Notes: generated by a model from the sequence alone, not told the origin. A stretch of DNA of 64,000 nucleotides from Actinomycetes bacterium (GCA_024637095.1 JAGXFV010000025.1:43208-107207), one strand, 5' to 3'; counted from the stretch's first letter, positions 7,776-17,917 are shown. Numbers and translations are program-made.

Positions 7776-7943
7776 ATGATGACCACCCGGAACCGTGTGC
7801 TGCTCGAGGTGCTGGTGGTCGGCGTGCTCACCGTCGTGACGACCGCCGTCCTGCTGGGGCTCAACATCGGTGGAGTCATCGGGTCGGTGGTCGCGCTCTG
7901 GGCGTTGCTCTACATGCTCTGGTACAACTATCTGGTGACCTGA
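7776..7943 (+). CDS. Small two-helix membrane protein (triad gene 3)
   Basis: A 55-residue protein. ATG at 7776 (a second ATG follows at once at 7779) lies 7 bases after GAGGAG at 7763-7768. It consists almost entirely of two hydrophobic segments (about 9-29 and 32-52) joined by a short Gly-containing turn, with a basic N-terminus and an aromatic end (LYMLWYNYLVT). It follows gene 2 by 40 bases on the same strand and ends before a strong hairpin at 7980-8012. Likely an accessory subunit of the same complex; no family recognised. Confidence 0.65.
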   Translation: MMTTRNRVLLEVLVVGVLTVVTTAVLLGLNIGGVIGSVVALWALLYMLWYNYLVT

Positions 7944-7979
7944 CCCGACGCCCCGTTCCACCAGGAACTAGTCGCTATC

Positions 7980-8012
7980 GAACCGGCCGAGGCCAGCGGT
8001 CTCGGCCGGTTC
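7980..8012. terminator. Strong hairpin between convergent units
   Basis: A perfect 12-base stem (GAACCGGCCGAG at 7980-7991 with CTCGGCCGGTTC at 8001-8012) and a 9-base loop lies between the triad (plus) and the ABC exporter (minus). There is no U tract on either side, but the convergent position suggests a bidirectional terminator. Confidence 0.6.
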
Positions 8013-8074
8013 TGGACGAGCCAAACGCCAAGAAGGCCGCGCGCATCTGCCCTGCACGCTGACGAGCCCGGGAG

Positions 8075-8854
8075 TCAATCAGCCAACCTATGGAACGCCC
8101 AGAGTGTGGCTGCCTGCAGGAGGCCGCCCAGGATCGCCATCGAGACCAGCGCGGTGCCAATGGCCCCCCAGTCGTAACCCGTGACCATCAGGGCGCGGAT
8201 CGCCTCGATGACGTAGGTTACGGGATTCCAATCGTTGACCACCTGCATCCAGTCGGGCATCAACTGCTGAGGGACGAAGGCCGTGGAGATGAACACCAGA
8301 GGAAACAAGAGCAGTGAAAGCGTGCTGGTCGCCTGCTCGCTCTTGGTGATCAGCGCGGGTACAAAGCTGACCCCCGCGAAGGAGACCCCGAACAATCCCG
8401 AAAGCGCCAGGATAAGCAGGAAGCCGCCCACCCCAGTGACCAGTTCGGCGCCCAGCAGCAGGCTAACAATCAGCACCACCCCGGCCATCATGGCGGCTTG
8501 GAAGAAGAGCGGAACCATCTCGCCCGCGAGGATGGACCAACGAGCGATGGGGTTGGCGCGGAGCTTGTCCAGATAACCACTGCGGTACTCGAGCAGTAGT
8601 CCGTAGCCCGACCAGGCGACGGCCATCAGCGCAGTAAAGGCCACCTGCCCGGGGGCCAGGTACGCCAGATAGCTGGTCTGCTCACCAAAGCCCGGCAGCT
8701 GCACGATGTCCTTGTAGAGTTGGCTGAAGACCAGCAGTTGGATCAGGGGAAAGAAGATGATGCTGACCACGTTCGCGGGGACGCGGATGAACCGCCGCGT
8801 GGTGCGGATCCCCAGGTAGTAGGTCTCGTAGGCGAAGCCGGTGAGCACGGCCAT
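8075..8854 (-). CDS. ABC-2 type exporter permease (DrrB-like)
   Basis: A 259-residue ABC-2 membrane subunit with six predicted helices. The internal stretch YLAYLAPGQVAF and the C-terminal NDWNPVTYVIEAIRALM are typical of the DrrB/NodJ group, which pairs with a DrrA-type ATPase. The stop of the ATPase gene lies 7 bases upstream of this ATG, so the two are co-translated partners. Family members export drugs, lipids or polysaccharide; the substrate here is not readable. The unit converges with the membrane triad. Confidence 0.9.
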   Translation of the reverse strand: MAVLTGFAYETYYLGIRTTRRFIRVPANVVSIIFFPLIQLLVFSQLYKDIVQLPGFGEQTSYLAYLAPGQVAFTALMAVAWSGYGLLLEYRSGYLDKLRANPIARWSILAGEMVPLFFQAAMMAGVVLIVSLLLGAELVTGVGGFLLILALSGLFGVSFAGVSFVPALITKSEQATSTLSLLLFPLVFISTAFVPQQLMPDWMQVVNDWNPVTYVIEAIRALMVTGYDWGAIGTALVSMAILGGLLQAATLWAFHRLAD

Positions 8855-8861
8855 GACTAGC

Positions 8862-9860
8862 TCACCACCCCATGATGATGGGTTGATCGGCGGCCTCTTC
8901 GCGGATGCGCCGGCCGGTGTACTTCATGAAGACGTCGTCCAGGCTGGGACGACTCATTTGCAGCCCGGTCACCTGCACGCCGCTTCCTTCGAGTCGGCGA
9001 AGCAGCCCGGGGATCGCGGCTCCCGCGTTGGCCACAGAAAGGCTGACCCCAACCGGATGGTCCACGACGTCCTCGGCCGAGACCATCCCCTCGAGCAATC
9101 GGCGAACGTCCGCCACCTCGTCGGAGGAGCCGTTGGGCTCAGTTTGCAGGACCACGGTCTCGGCGCTGATGCCCCGCTTGAGCGCTTCCGGCTCACCTTC
9201 GACCACGATCTGTCCGTTGTCAATGATCGCCAGGCGCGAGCAGAGCCGGTCGGCCTCTTCCATGTAATGGGTGGTCAGCAGCATGGTGGTGCCCGCCTGG
9301 CTGATCCGTTCGAGTTCCTCCCACAGGGCGGACCGGCTCTGCGGGTCAAGGCCCTCGGTGGGTTCGTCGAGGATCAGCACCTCCGGCCGGTGCATCAAGG
9401 CCGCGGCCAGATCGAGCCGCCGTTTCATTCCGCCGGAGTAGGTGCCCGTCAGTTTGCCCGCGACCCCGCCTAGGGCCATCATCTCTAGCAATTCGTCGGC
9501 GCGGCGGCGGATCTCCCCGCCGCGCATCCGTTGCAGGCGTCCGGCGAGTTCCAGAGTCTCCCTGCCGGTGGAGAAAGCATCGAGGGTGGGGGTTTGCATC
9601 GCTAGGCCCAGCCGCCTCCGCACCTCGCGCGGTCTTCTGACAACGTCGAAGCCGGCCACCTGGCCCCGCCCTGACGTGGGCCGAAGCAGCGTGGCGAGAA
9701 TACGTATGGCCGTGGTTTTTCCCGCTCCATTGGGGCCCAGCAGACCAAACAACTCACCCCGTTCGACCGAGAAAGAGATGGCATCCAGCGCACGCGTACC
9801 CGTGCCGTAGACCTTGACCAGGTCTTCGGTTTCGATCGCGTAGTCGGAAGAGGCGCTCAA
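8862..9860 (-). CDS. ABC exporter ATP-binding protein (DrrA-like)
   Basis: A 332-residue ATPase powering the neighbouring ABC-2 permease. Walker A is GPNGAGKTT, the signature is YSGGMKRRLDLA and Walker B is VLILDEPTEGLDP. The C-terminal extension (about 230-332) ending in SRPSLDDVFMKYTGRR is characteristic of the daunorubicin-resistance DrrA family. The start chosen is TTG at 9860, preceded by AGGGTGA; the frame stays open far upstream (to 10253) but that part runs into the guaB region and looks non-coding. Confidence 0.92.
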   Translation of the reverse strand: MSASSDYAIETEDLVKVYGTGTRALDAISFSVERGELFGLLGPNGAGKTTAIRILATLLRPTSGRGQVAGFDVVRRPREVRRRLGLAMQTPTLDAFSTGRETLELAGRLQRMRGGEIRRRADELLEMMALGGVAGKLTGTYSGGMKRRLDLAAALMHRPEVLILDEPTEGLDPQSRSALWEELERISQAGTTMLLTTHYMEEADRLCSRLAIIDNGQIVVEGEPEALKRGISAETVVLQTEPNGSSDEVADVRRLLEGMVSAEDVVDHPVGVSLSVANAGAAIPGLLRRLEGSGVQVTGLQMSRPSLDDVFMKYTGRRIREEAADQPIIMGW

Positions 9861-9995
9861 TTTGCTTTCACCCTGGGGGCTCAACTGATAGAAGACTCTA
9901 GAGCGGGAGATTCCCAGTAGGGGGCGGGGGTATGCATTCCGCATATTTCCTATTCCTCGGCAAAACTGCGAGCAGTCCGCGCCCCCGTTCGGTAG

Positions 9996-11495
<1,500 letters not shown>

Positions 11496-11513
11496 GAGAG
11501 GCGCCGTCCGCCT

Positions 11514-11544
11514 CCGGCCGGCCGGGGCCGCGCGTTTCGGCCGG
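11514..11544. terminator. GC hairpin between convergent guaB and recO
   Basis: CCGGCC at 11514-11519 can pair with GGCCGG at 11539-11544, and other CCGG repeats lie between. It sits in the 51-base gap of two convergent genes. There is no U tract, so the call rests on position and base pairing only. Confidence 0.3.
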
Positions 11545-11546
11545 TA

Positions 11547-12272
11547 CTAGTGCCCGTGGTGGTCGAAGATGCGGCTGACCGCCCGCTCCACTTCCCCGGA
11601 CACGGCTTTGCTCACGCGGACGTCCGCCGCCTCGCTCAGGGGCCGGACCAGGACCTCGCGGAGGGCGGCCAGCCCTTGATCGCTCAGGCGGAAGCAGTCG
11701 TGCACGCCCTCCCCGTAGCAATCCTGGCAAACCACCCCACCCAGGGACGGGTCGAAGGCGCACAGGAACTCGTCCTCGCCGCACTTCTGGCAGGAATCCA
11801 GCTCGGGCAGATAGCCGTGCGCCACCAGCAGTTTGGAACGGGCGGCGAGCACCACCCCAGCCGCCGCCTCGCGGCTCTCGGCGAGGGAGAGGTAACCCAC
11901 GGCCCGTACCAGCAGGTTGAAGGCGGCGGCGTTCTCCTCCTCTTCGGGAAAGTAGCGGCGAACATCCTCGAGCAGGCGGGCGCCTTCGTCCATCCGGTAT
12001 AGCTGGTCCCGCACGGCCTGAAAAGTGCGGATGGTCTGGGCCCCGGTGATGCTGTAAAGGCTGCTGCGCCCTAGGTGAAGCGAAATCTCCACCAGACTGA
12101 ACGGCTCGAGGCGGCCGCCCAGCCGGGACTTGGTGCGCCGAATGCCTTTGGCGATCGCGGACACGCGTCCGCGATCGCGAGTGTAGAGGGTCAGGATCTG
12201 GTCGGCCTCTTTAAACCGGCGTGAGCTGACGACCAAGGCCGGGGTCTCCAGGGATCGGTTCCCGCCCGCCAT
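11547..12272 (-). CDS. recO: DNA repair protein RecO
   Basis: 241 residues. RecO anneals single strands and loads RecA with RecR in the RecFOR pathway. An N-terminal OB fold (about 8-80: ALVVSSRRFKEADQILTLYT) is followed by a helical region and a zinc-binding site CQKCGEDEFLCAFDPSLGG with CQDC further on (CxxC...CxxC near 160-185). This is a normal length and arrangement for Gram-positive RecO. It is the last gene of the era-side minus-strand cluster, 45 bases downstream of deoC. Confidence 0.93.
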   Translation of the reverse strand: MAGGNRSLETPALVVSSRRFKEADQILTLYTRDRGRVSAIAKGIRRTKSRLGGRLEPFSLVEISLHLGRSSLYSITGAQTIRTFQAVRDQLYRMDEGARLLEDVRRYFPEEEENAAAFNLLVRAVGYLSLAESREAAAGVVLAARSKLLVAHGYLPELDSCQKCGEDEFLCAFDPSLGGVVCQDCYGEGVHDCFRLSDQGLAALREVLVRPLSEAADVRVSKAVSGEVERAVSRIFDHHGH

Positions 12273-12317
12273 GTCACTCTCCGGCCGAACTTAAGGTTGC
12301 TGGACTCGAAGGTGCGA

Positions 12318-13007
12318 CTAGGACTCGGAAAAGCCTTTGATGATATCGACCGCCGAAGAAGTGCCGATGCGGGCGGCGCCCGCGTTGATCATCAGTTCCG
12401 CGTCCTCGGCGGTACGGATGCCGCCCGCGGCCTTGACCCCCACGTTCTCGGAAAGCAGGTCGCGGAAGAGTTCGACGTCCTTGGCCGTGGCGCCGCCCGG
12501 GGCCTTGCCCGAAGAGGTCTTGAGAAAGTCCGCGCCCGAATCCTCGACGATCTTGGCCACCAGGCGCTTGAGCTTTTCGTCCAGGTAGTAGGCCTCCACG
12601 ATCACCTTGACCTGCACGATTCCGCGGCCGATGTTCACGCTCTTCATGCGCACGGCCCGCGTCAGGCTGGCCAGCTCATCCCGTACATAGCGGAAGTCAC
12701 CCGAAAGCATGGCCGGGATGTTCATCACCACATCGAGTTCATCCGCGCCGGCCGCAACAGCGGCCTCAGCGGCGGCGATCTTTGCCCGTCGGCCATCCGC
12801 TCCGTAGGGGTAGGAGACGACCGTTCCCACCTTGACGTCGTGACCCCGCAGGAGCTGCTGCGCCAAGGGGACAAAATACGGAAAGATAGACACGGACGCG
12901 AAGTGGTGTTCGATTGCGTCCTTGCACAGCCTTTCGACATCCTGCTCGGTCGCCGTAGGCTCGAGCAACGTGCTATCGATGGTCTTGGCCAGCTCCTCGA
13001 CTCTCAA
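12318..13007 (-). CDS. deoC: Deoxyribose-phosphate aldolase
   Basis: 229 residues. It cleaves 2-deoxyribose 5-phosphate to glyceraldehyde 3-phosphate and acetaldehyde in deoxynucleoside catabolism. The Schiff-base lysine is in ADFLKTSSGKAPGGAT; the proton-relay lysine is in NVGVKAAGGIRT; the N-terminus has IDSTLLEPTAT. The start is TTG at 13007, 9 bases after AAAGGA. It is unusual between era and recO, where cytidine deaminase or nothing is more common, but fits a salvage role with tdk, dCMP deaminase and the phosphorylase-like gene in this window. Confidence 0.95.
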   Translation of the reverse strand: MRVEELAKTIDSTLLEPTATEQDVERLCKDAIEHHFASVSIFPYFVPLAQQLLRGHDVKVGTVVSYPYGADGRRAKIAAAEAAVAAGADELDVVMNIPAMLSGDFRYVRDELASLTRAVRMKSVNIGRGIVQVKVIVEAYYLDEKLKRLVAKIVEDSGADFLKTSSGKAPGGATAKDVELFRDLLSENVGVKAAGGIRTAEDAELMINAGAARIGTSSAVDIIKGFSES

Positions 13008-13185
13008 GTGATCCCGTCCTTTCCGCCCGCACCGCCGCCTTTCGGCCGCCCGGTCGCGAGCGAGCGCCTCTACTCGGAAACTACCATTCTACCGCCCTGT
13101 GCAAGCCCCCTGGCGAGCCGCCGAGTGTTTGCCGCTCAGCCGCGCCTCTGCGCCGGGGCTCTGCCGGGCCGCGAGGCCGCATCCT

Positions 13186-14094
13186 CTACAATCCCAGGCG
13201 CTCGAGCATGCTCGAATCGCGGCGCCAACGTTTGCGCACCTTGACCCCCAAATCCAGGTAGAACTTCGAGCCCAACAGCGCCTCGGCCTCGCGTCGAGCC
13301 TCGGAGCCGATCTCCTTGATGCGCTCTCCCCCGACTCCGAGCACAATCGGCCGCTGGGAATCCCGCTCGACGTAGATCAGGGCGCGCACATAGACCAGTT
13401 CGCCACCCTTTCGCGGAGCCATCTCCTCGACCTGCACCGCCAGCGAGTGCGGTACTTCGTCCTGGGTCACGCGGATGGCCTGCTCCCGGATGAGCTCGGC
13501 GATCAGAAGCTCCTCCGGCTGGTCGGTCTTCGTACCCCTGGGGAAGTAGAGAGGGCCCTCGGGGAGCCTTTCGGACAGCTCCAGGCGCAGAGCGGCAACC
13601 CCGGTGCCTTCAAGAGCGCTCACCGCGAACACGTCCTCGGCAAACCCCATTCGGCCGAGCACGTTCCTCCGGAGTTGCACGGACTCCTCGCCCACCAGAT
13701 CCACCTTGTTGAGCGCCACGAGCACAGGCGTGCGCAGCTCCGCCAGCCGGTTGGTGATGAAGCGGTCCCCCGGCCCCGGCTCCTCATCGGCGGGCAGCAT
13801 GAAGAGAACCACATCCACCTCGGTCAGGGTCTCCTCCACCCTCCCCTGCATGCGTTCAGTCAGCTGATCGCGCGGCCTCTGCACCCCGGGGATATCGAGC
13901 AGCACCAACTGATACTCGTCCGTCGTCACCACTCCGGTCACGCGGTGTCGGGTGGTCTGCGGTTTGTCCGAGGTGATGCTGACCTTGCGATCGACCAGCG
14001 CATTCACCAAGGTGGACTTGCCCACGTTCGGCCGACCCAGCAGGGCCACATAGCCGGAGCGAAAACCCGGCGGGGATTCGCCAATGACGTTCAC
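13186..14094 (-). CDS. era: GTPase Era
   Basis: 302 residues. Era binds the 3' end of 16S rRNA and checks 30S assembly. G1 GRPNVGKST, G2 TTRHRV, G3 DIPG, G4 NKVD and G5 SAL are all present, followed by a C-terminal KH domain (about 205-290, with GERIKEIGSEAR). The start taken is GTG at 14094, one base past the stop of the acetyltransferase gene; the frame extends 31 codons further but only inside that gene. It is close to ybeY, phoH and recO as in many Gram-positives. Confidence 0.95.
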   Translation of the reverse strand: MNVIGESPPGFRSGYVALLGRPNVGKSTLVNALVDRKVSITSDKPQTTRHRVTGVVTTDEYQLVLLDIPGVQRPRDQLTERMQGRVEETLTEVDVVLFMLPADEEPGPGDRFITNRLAELRTPVLVALNKVDLVGEESVQLRRNVLGRMGFAEDVFAVSALEGTGVAALRLELSERLPEGPLYFPRGTKTDQPEELLIAELIREQAIRVTQDEVPHSLAVQVEEMAPRKGGELVYVRALIYVERDSQRPIVLGVGGERIKEIGSEARREAEALLGSKFYLDLGVKVRKRWRRDSSMLERLGL

Positions 14095-14095
14095 G

Positions 14096-14599
14096 CTAGT
14101 CCTCGTCCCAGGCGAGCACGATGCGATGTTCGCCGGGTCCATAGAAGTCCTCGATCCGCTCGAGTTCTGTGAAACCGAACTCGGCATAGAGACGGCGGGC
14201 GCGCCGGTTCGCGGGGTCCACCGTCAGCCTCACGGCCCGCACGCCGAACTCCCCCAAATGCCCAAGCAATTCGCGGAGGAAGCCCCGGCCCAAACCGCGC
14301 CCCTGAAAACGCGGCCGCACCCAGAAGCCCACCACCCACGCGGATTCGGGCTCGTCCATCATGCGCATGGCTTGGCAACAGGCCGCGATCTCTCCGTCGA
14401 TGAGACCGAGGAAGAGCGCTCCCGCCCGCGCCACCACACCCAAGTCGTAGCTGCGCAGCCCGGTCTCGCCGAAAGCCTCGCGGTCGTACTCGGAGAGCAG
14501 AGCGAGCGTCTCCTGATCGGGCGCGGTCCACCGCTCGATGGTCCACCGCTCGATGGTCAATCCCGAGTTGCTCTCATCCAAGCCGGCCGCATCGGCCAC
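14096..14599 (-). CDS. GNAT-family N-acetyltransferase (RimI-like)
   Basis: 167 residues. The acetyl-CoA loop is seen as VRPRFQGRGLGRGF (Q/R-x-x-G-x-G/A), and the C-terminal NRRARRLYAEFGF matches the RimI-like GNAT fold. The acceptor is unknown; protein N-termini or a small amine are possible. The N-terminus is odd: TIERW is duplicated by a 15-base tandem repeat (near 14536-14565), and upstream the frame stays open with Ala/Gly repeats (VDAAG, VADAAG) to about 14760. GTG at 14599 is the only standard start there; TTG just before TIERW is an alternative. It is followed by era one base later. Confidence 0.8.
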   Translation of the reverse strand: MADAAGLDESNSGLTIERWTIERWTAPDQETLALLSEYDREAFGETGLRSYDLGVVARAGALFLGLIDGEIAACCQAMRMMDEPESAWVVGFWVRPRFQGRGLGRGFLRELLGHLGEFGVRAVRLTVDPANRRARRLYAEFGFTELERIEDFYGPGEHRIVLAWDED

Positions 14600-14819
14600 G
14601 CCGGCCGCATCGACAGTGCCCGCGGCGTTCGCGTCGCCCGCCCCGCCGGTCGTGCCGGCCGCACCCTGTGGATCAGACCGTCGTTTGCCGGATTCTCTGA
14701 CTTCCGTCGCCGCCTCCTTTCCTATCTGTTCAGCACCGGCGAAGGGAGTCCTCGGCGGCCGTTGGCTTTACATCTGCCCAGCCAGAGCCGCGCTCACGCC
14801 GTCAGGCGCCACGCCTTGC

Positions 14820-15617
14820 TCAATACGCCACCTGAAAGATGAGTGTGGTCACCGTGGCCCCGAGCAGCGCGCCCAGCGATACCTCCACGGTGGTGTGAAT
14901 GCCGGCCTGTACCCGGCTTTGGGCGGTGAGCCCCGCCATGAAGAAAGCCATCGCGCTGACCAACAACTGATAAGACGTGCCTGCCAGCACAAAGCTGATG
15001 GCGGCCCAGCCTGCGAACGCAACCGCGGCGTGCCCTGATGGCAGGCCGCCCGAGAGTAGATCGGTCCGCCCCGCCAGGGCTTTGGCCACTATAACCAGGA
15101 GAATCACGAGAATCAGCGCCACGAAGGTCAGATGGGAGGCGGAGCTCCTCAGCGTAGTGAAAACGGAGGCCGAGACGCCCGACGCCTTGGACCCGAAGAC
15201 AAAGTAGGCCACGACGAGAGCGTGCATCGCAGCGACCAGCACAGCGCCCGCGGAAACGTCCTTGGCCACCTTGGCGCGAGGATCGTAGTCCGGCATCACC
15301 AGATCGACCAAGGCCTCGATCGCCGTGTTCAGAAGCTCCGCGATGAAGACGAAGGTGATCGCACCGAAGATGGAGAGCAGCTCCAACCGCGTGAGCGGGA
15401 AGAAGAGGCTCGCCAGCAGCACGACGAAGGCCAACGCGAAGTGCACCCGGAAGTTGCGCTGATAACGAAAAGCGTAGACCAGCCCCTCGAAGGCGTGGCT
15501 GAAGCTCCGGAGTATGCTGGCCCGCGGGGCGGGGCGCCAGGGGATCGGCTCCGGTTCGGCGCGCCCAAGGTGCCGCTTGTTCTCGGCCCGCCGCGATGGC
15601 CGGTCCGCGCGGCTCAC
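14820..15617 (-). CDS. DgkA-type kinase fused to PAP2 phosphatase
   Basis: 265 residues with two domains of opposite chemistry. Residues about 35-145 form a DgkA/UndK-type integral membrane kinase: AELLNTAIEALVD and AKVAKDVSAGAV carry the conserved Glu/Asn and Asp-x-SAGAV. Residues about 160-265 form a PAP2 phosphatase: GGLPSGHAAVAF (motif C2) and SRVQAGIHTTVEV (motif C3 with catalytic His). Together they would phosphorylate and dephosphorylate undecaprenol or diacylglycerol at the membrane. The GTG start at 15617 overlaps the YbeY stop (GTGA). The gap to the acetyltransferase (14600-14819) shows only low-complexity sequence. Confidence 0.88.
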   Translation of the reverse strand: MSRADRPSRRAENKRHLGRAEPEPIPWRPAPRASILRSFSHAFEGLVYAFRYQRNFRVHFALAFVVLLASLFFPLTRLELLSIFGAITFVFIAELLNTAIEALVDLVMPDYDPRAKVAKDVSAGAVLVAAMHALVVAYFVFGSKASGVSASVFTTLRSSASHLTFVALILVILLVIVAKALAGRTDLLSGGLPSGHAAVAFAGWAAISFVLAGTSYQLLVSAMAFFMAGLTAQSRVQAGIHTTVEVSLGALLGATVTTLIFQVAY

Positions 15618-17917
15618 TCGGTTGTGATCAGCGACGCCGGCGGCACGGACGCCAGAAGCTGCACCTCCCGGCTGCGCATCTCGCCCTGGTCGACCTCGTG
15701 GTCGTAACCGAGCAGGTGCAGGGTGCCGTGGACCACCAGCCGCCGCAGCTCTTCACCCAAAGGCGTGCCCTCTTCCGCGGCGTACATGGCGGCCACCCCT
15801 GGGCAGATAACCACGTCTCCCAGCCGGTTTCGCGCCTCGTCGTCAACTTCCGGCCACTCGGGCTGGTTCTCCAGGTTCAATTCGGGAAAAGCGAGGACGT
15901 CAGTCGGCTCGGCCACATTACGGAAGCGGCGGTTGAGCGTGGCCATACCGTTCTTCTCGATAAAGGCGACCGCGACCTCGCCCTCAGCTCCCTCGGCGTT
16001 GAGAACGGCACGCACCAACTGCTTCACCGCCCGCTCGCGGATGCGCACGGGAGTCTCGTTGCTCACGTCCACCTGGACGTCCCGGATGCTGCCGGTCGCC
16101 TGAACCTCGCGGGCGGCGCCACCACCAGGAGGCTTCAGCCCGCTCCCCTCGCCGAAATCCGGGGCCGAAACGTCTTCCGGTTCTCCGGTGTCGGCGAAGG
16201 CGGCGGATTCCCCATGTTTTCGCCGCACCACGTCCGTCCCCTCACCGCTGTATCTGCTCGGAGACCCATATCTGCTGGACGAAGGCACCGCCCGCAGCCG
16301 CACCTTGTTCGGCCCCAACTCCTCAGCGATCGGGCCACCACCGGGGGCATCGGCACCGGAACCGCCGCCCGGGCCACCGTCCTGCCCACGGCCGGGGCCA
16401 CCACCGAGGGCGCCGCCGGCCTTCCGCTCGCCGCCGATGAAGCCACCCCCGGCTCCGCCAACCGCGGCCTTCTGGACGCGACGCTCCTGCCGCCCATTGT
16501 CCGAAGGATAGGGAATCCGTCCCCCGAGCACTCCCCAGAGCGAAGTTTCGAAGACCTCACGGATGCGGTTCAGGTCTCCCAGGCTCAGCCCGGACTGGTC
16601 GAGTTGCCCGTCGTCCACCTTCTGCTTGATCACTTCGCTGATCAGCCCCTGTAGTTTCTTGGGCGTAGGGCTCTTCATCGCCTTGACCGCCGCCTCGACG
16701 CTGTCCGCCAGCATGATGATCGCCGCCTCCTTGGAGTGCGGCTTCTCGGCCTCGTAGCGATAAGACTCCTCGGCCACGGCGTCCACCGAGGTCTCCTTGG
16801 CCTTCTGGTAGAAGTAGGAGAGCACCGAAGTGCCGTGATGCTGCCGGATGATGTCAGTGATCGGGCGGGGCAGCCCGTACTCCTTGGCCAGTTCCCCCCC
16901 GTCGCGCACGTGAGCGGTGATGGCAAGCCGCGAGATGTTGGGGTTCAGCTTGTCGTGCGGATTCTTGATATGCAGCTGATTCTCGATGAAGTACTCGGGC
17001 CGCATCACCTTACCGATGTCGTGGTAATAAGCGCCGACCCGCGCGAGCAGAGCATTGGCCCCGATGGCCTCCGCGGCGGCCTCAGCCAGGTTGCCCATCA
17101 AGATGCTGTGGTTATAGGTCCCCGGGGCCACCTGCATCAGCCGTCTGAGGAGCGGGTGGGCCGGATTTGCCAGTTCAAGCAGCCGGATGGGCGTGGTGAG
17201 ATTGAAAGCCGCCTCGAAAACGATCAGCAGACTCACGGTCAGTACCAAGCTGAGGATTCCGTTGGGTATTGCCCAAAGAGTCAGCCCGAGCGATTCGACC
17301 ACTGGGGTGTCCAGCAAGAGCTCGGCGCCCAGGATCGCGGCCGCGCCCGTGACGATCACGTTGCCGGTGGCGGTCAGAAATTTCGTACGCTGGTCCAGCC
17401 GAAGCATGGGCTGCAAGGAGAAGAGACCCATAACTAGGGCGACCACTGTATAGCTGAGCTCAAAACCGGTCAGCAGTCCGACATTGAGCCCGCCGAGAAT
17501 CACCAGTAACAGACCGGCGCGCAGGTTGAGTATGACCGCGCTGAGCATGCCCAGAGCGGCGGTGGGGATCAGGTAGGGCGAGAATTCGGGCAACAGCAGG
17601 AGCCGGGCGGACGCGGCGAAGGCGAGGAACAAGATGGTGACGACCAGGAGTAGATTGTTGTCCTCGAGCGCCTCGGGGCTGAGCAGCTTGAGGAATGAGT
17701 GAAGGAACAGGAGTTCCAGCACGACCAACAGCAGCGTGCCCACCCAGTCCCTGGCCGCCAGCCAGCTTCCCTGGGCGGTGGGACTGGACATCACGATGAC
17801 AACGAGCCCAAGGGCCATCATCGCGAACACCACCATGGTGAACCGGGAGGTGTCGCGCGCCTCTATCCAGCTGCGAAAGCCCCGCAGCTTCTCGTGGAGC
17901 AGAAGCCTGTATTTCAT
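15614..17917 (-). CDS. PgpH-like c-di-AMP phosphodiesterase fused to YbeY endoribonuclease
   Basis: 767 residues in one frame. Residues 27-43 are one helix, about 58-240 are the 7TM bundle, and 263-420 are an HD phosphohydrolase domain: YNHSILMGN, YYHDIGK (299-303), then RQHHGT (358-363), as in PgpH/YqfF, which cleaves cyclic di-AMP. The extracellular 7TMR-HDED domain (over 200 residues in PgpH) normally after helix 1 is absent. After a Gly/Pro-rich linker (about 480-605) comes YbeY (612-767), a zinc endoribonuclease for 16S rRNA 3' maturation, with motif HGTLHLLGYDH at 730-740. In most genomes these are separate adjacent genes. It lies between phoH and the DgkA-PAP2 gene. Confidence 0.9.
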   Translation of the reverse strand: MKYRLLLHEKLRGFRSWIEARDTSRFTMVVFAMMALGLVVIVMSSPTAQGSWLAARDWVGTLLLVVLELLFLHSFLKLLSPEALEDNNLLLVVTILFLAFAASARLLLLPEFSPYLIPTAALGMLSAVILNLRAGLLLVILGGLNVGLLTGFELSYTVVALVMGLFSLQPMLRLDQRTKFLTATGNVIVTGAAAILGAELLLDTPVVESLGLTLWAIPNGILSLVLTVSLLIVFEAAFNLTTPIRLLELANPAHPLLRRLMQVAPGTYNHSILMGNLAEAAAEAIGANALLARVGAYYHDIGKVMRPEYFIENQLHIKNPHDKLNPNISRLAITAHVRDGGELAKEYGLPRPITDIIRQHHGTSVLSYFYQKAKETSVDAVAEESYRYEAEKPHSKEAAIIMLADSVEAAVKAMKSPTPKKLQGLISEVIKQKVDDGQLDQSGLSLGDLNRIREVFETSLWGVLGGRIPYPSDNGRQERRVQKAAVGGAGGGFIGGERKAGGALGGGPGRGQDGGPGGGSGADAPGGGPIAEELGPNKVRLRAVPSSSRYGSPSRYSGEGTDVVRRKHGESAAFADTGEPEDVSAPDFGEGSGLKPPGGGAAREVQATGSIRDVQVDVSNETPVRIRERAVKQLVRAVLNAEGAEGEVAVAFIEKNGMATLNRRFRNVAEPTDVLAFPELNLENQPEWPEVDDEARNRLGDVVICPGVAAMYAAEEGTPLGEELRRLVVHGTLHLLGYDHEVDQGEMRSREVQLLASVPPASLITTE

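Noticed and set aside
6801-7943. Triad as ammonia/methane monooxygenase or cytochrome subunits
   Set aside because: No metal ligand pattern, haem-binding motif or PmoA/B/C-type signatures; sizes do not fit.
14600-14819. Possible remnant of cytidine deaminase (often between dgkA and era)
   Set aside because: No CDD motif (PCGxC or HAE) in any frame; only low-complexity Ala/Gly sequence.
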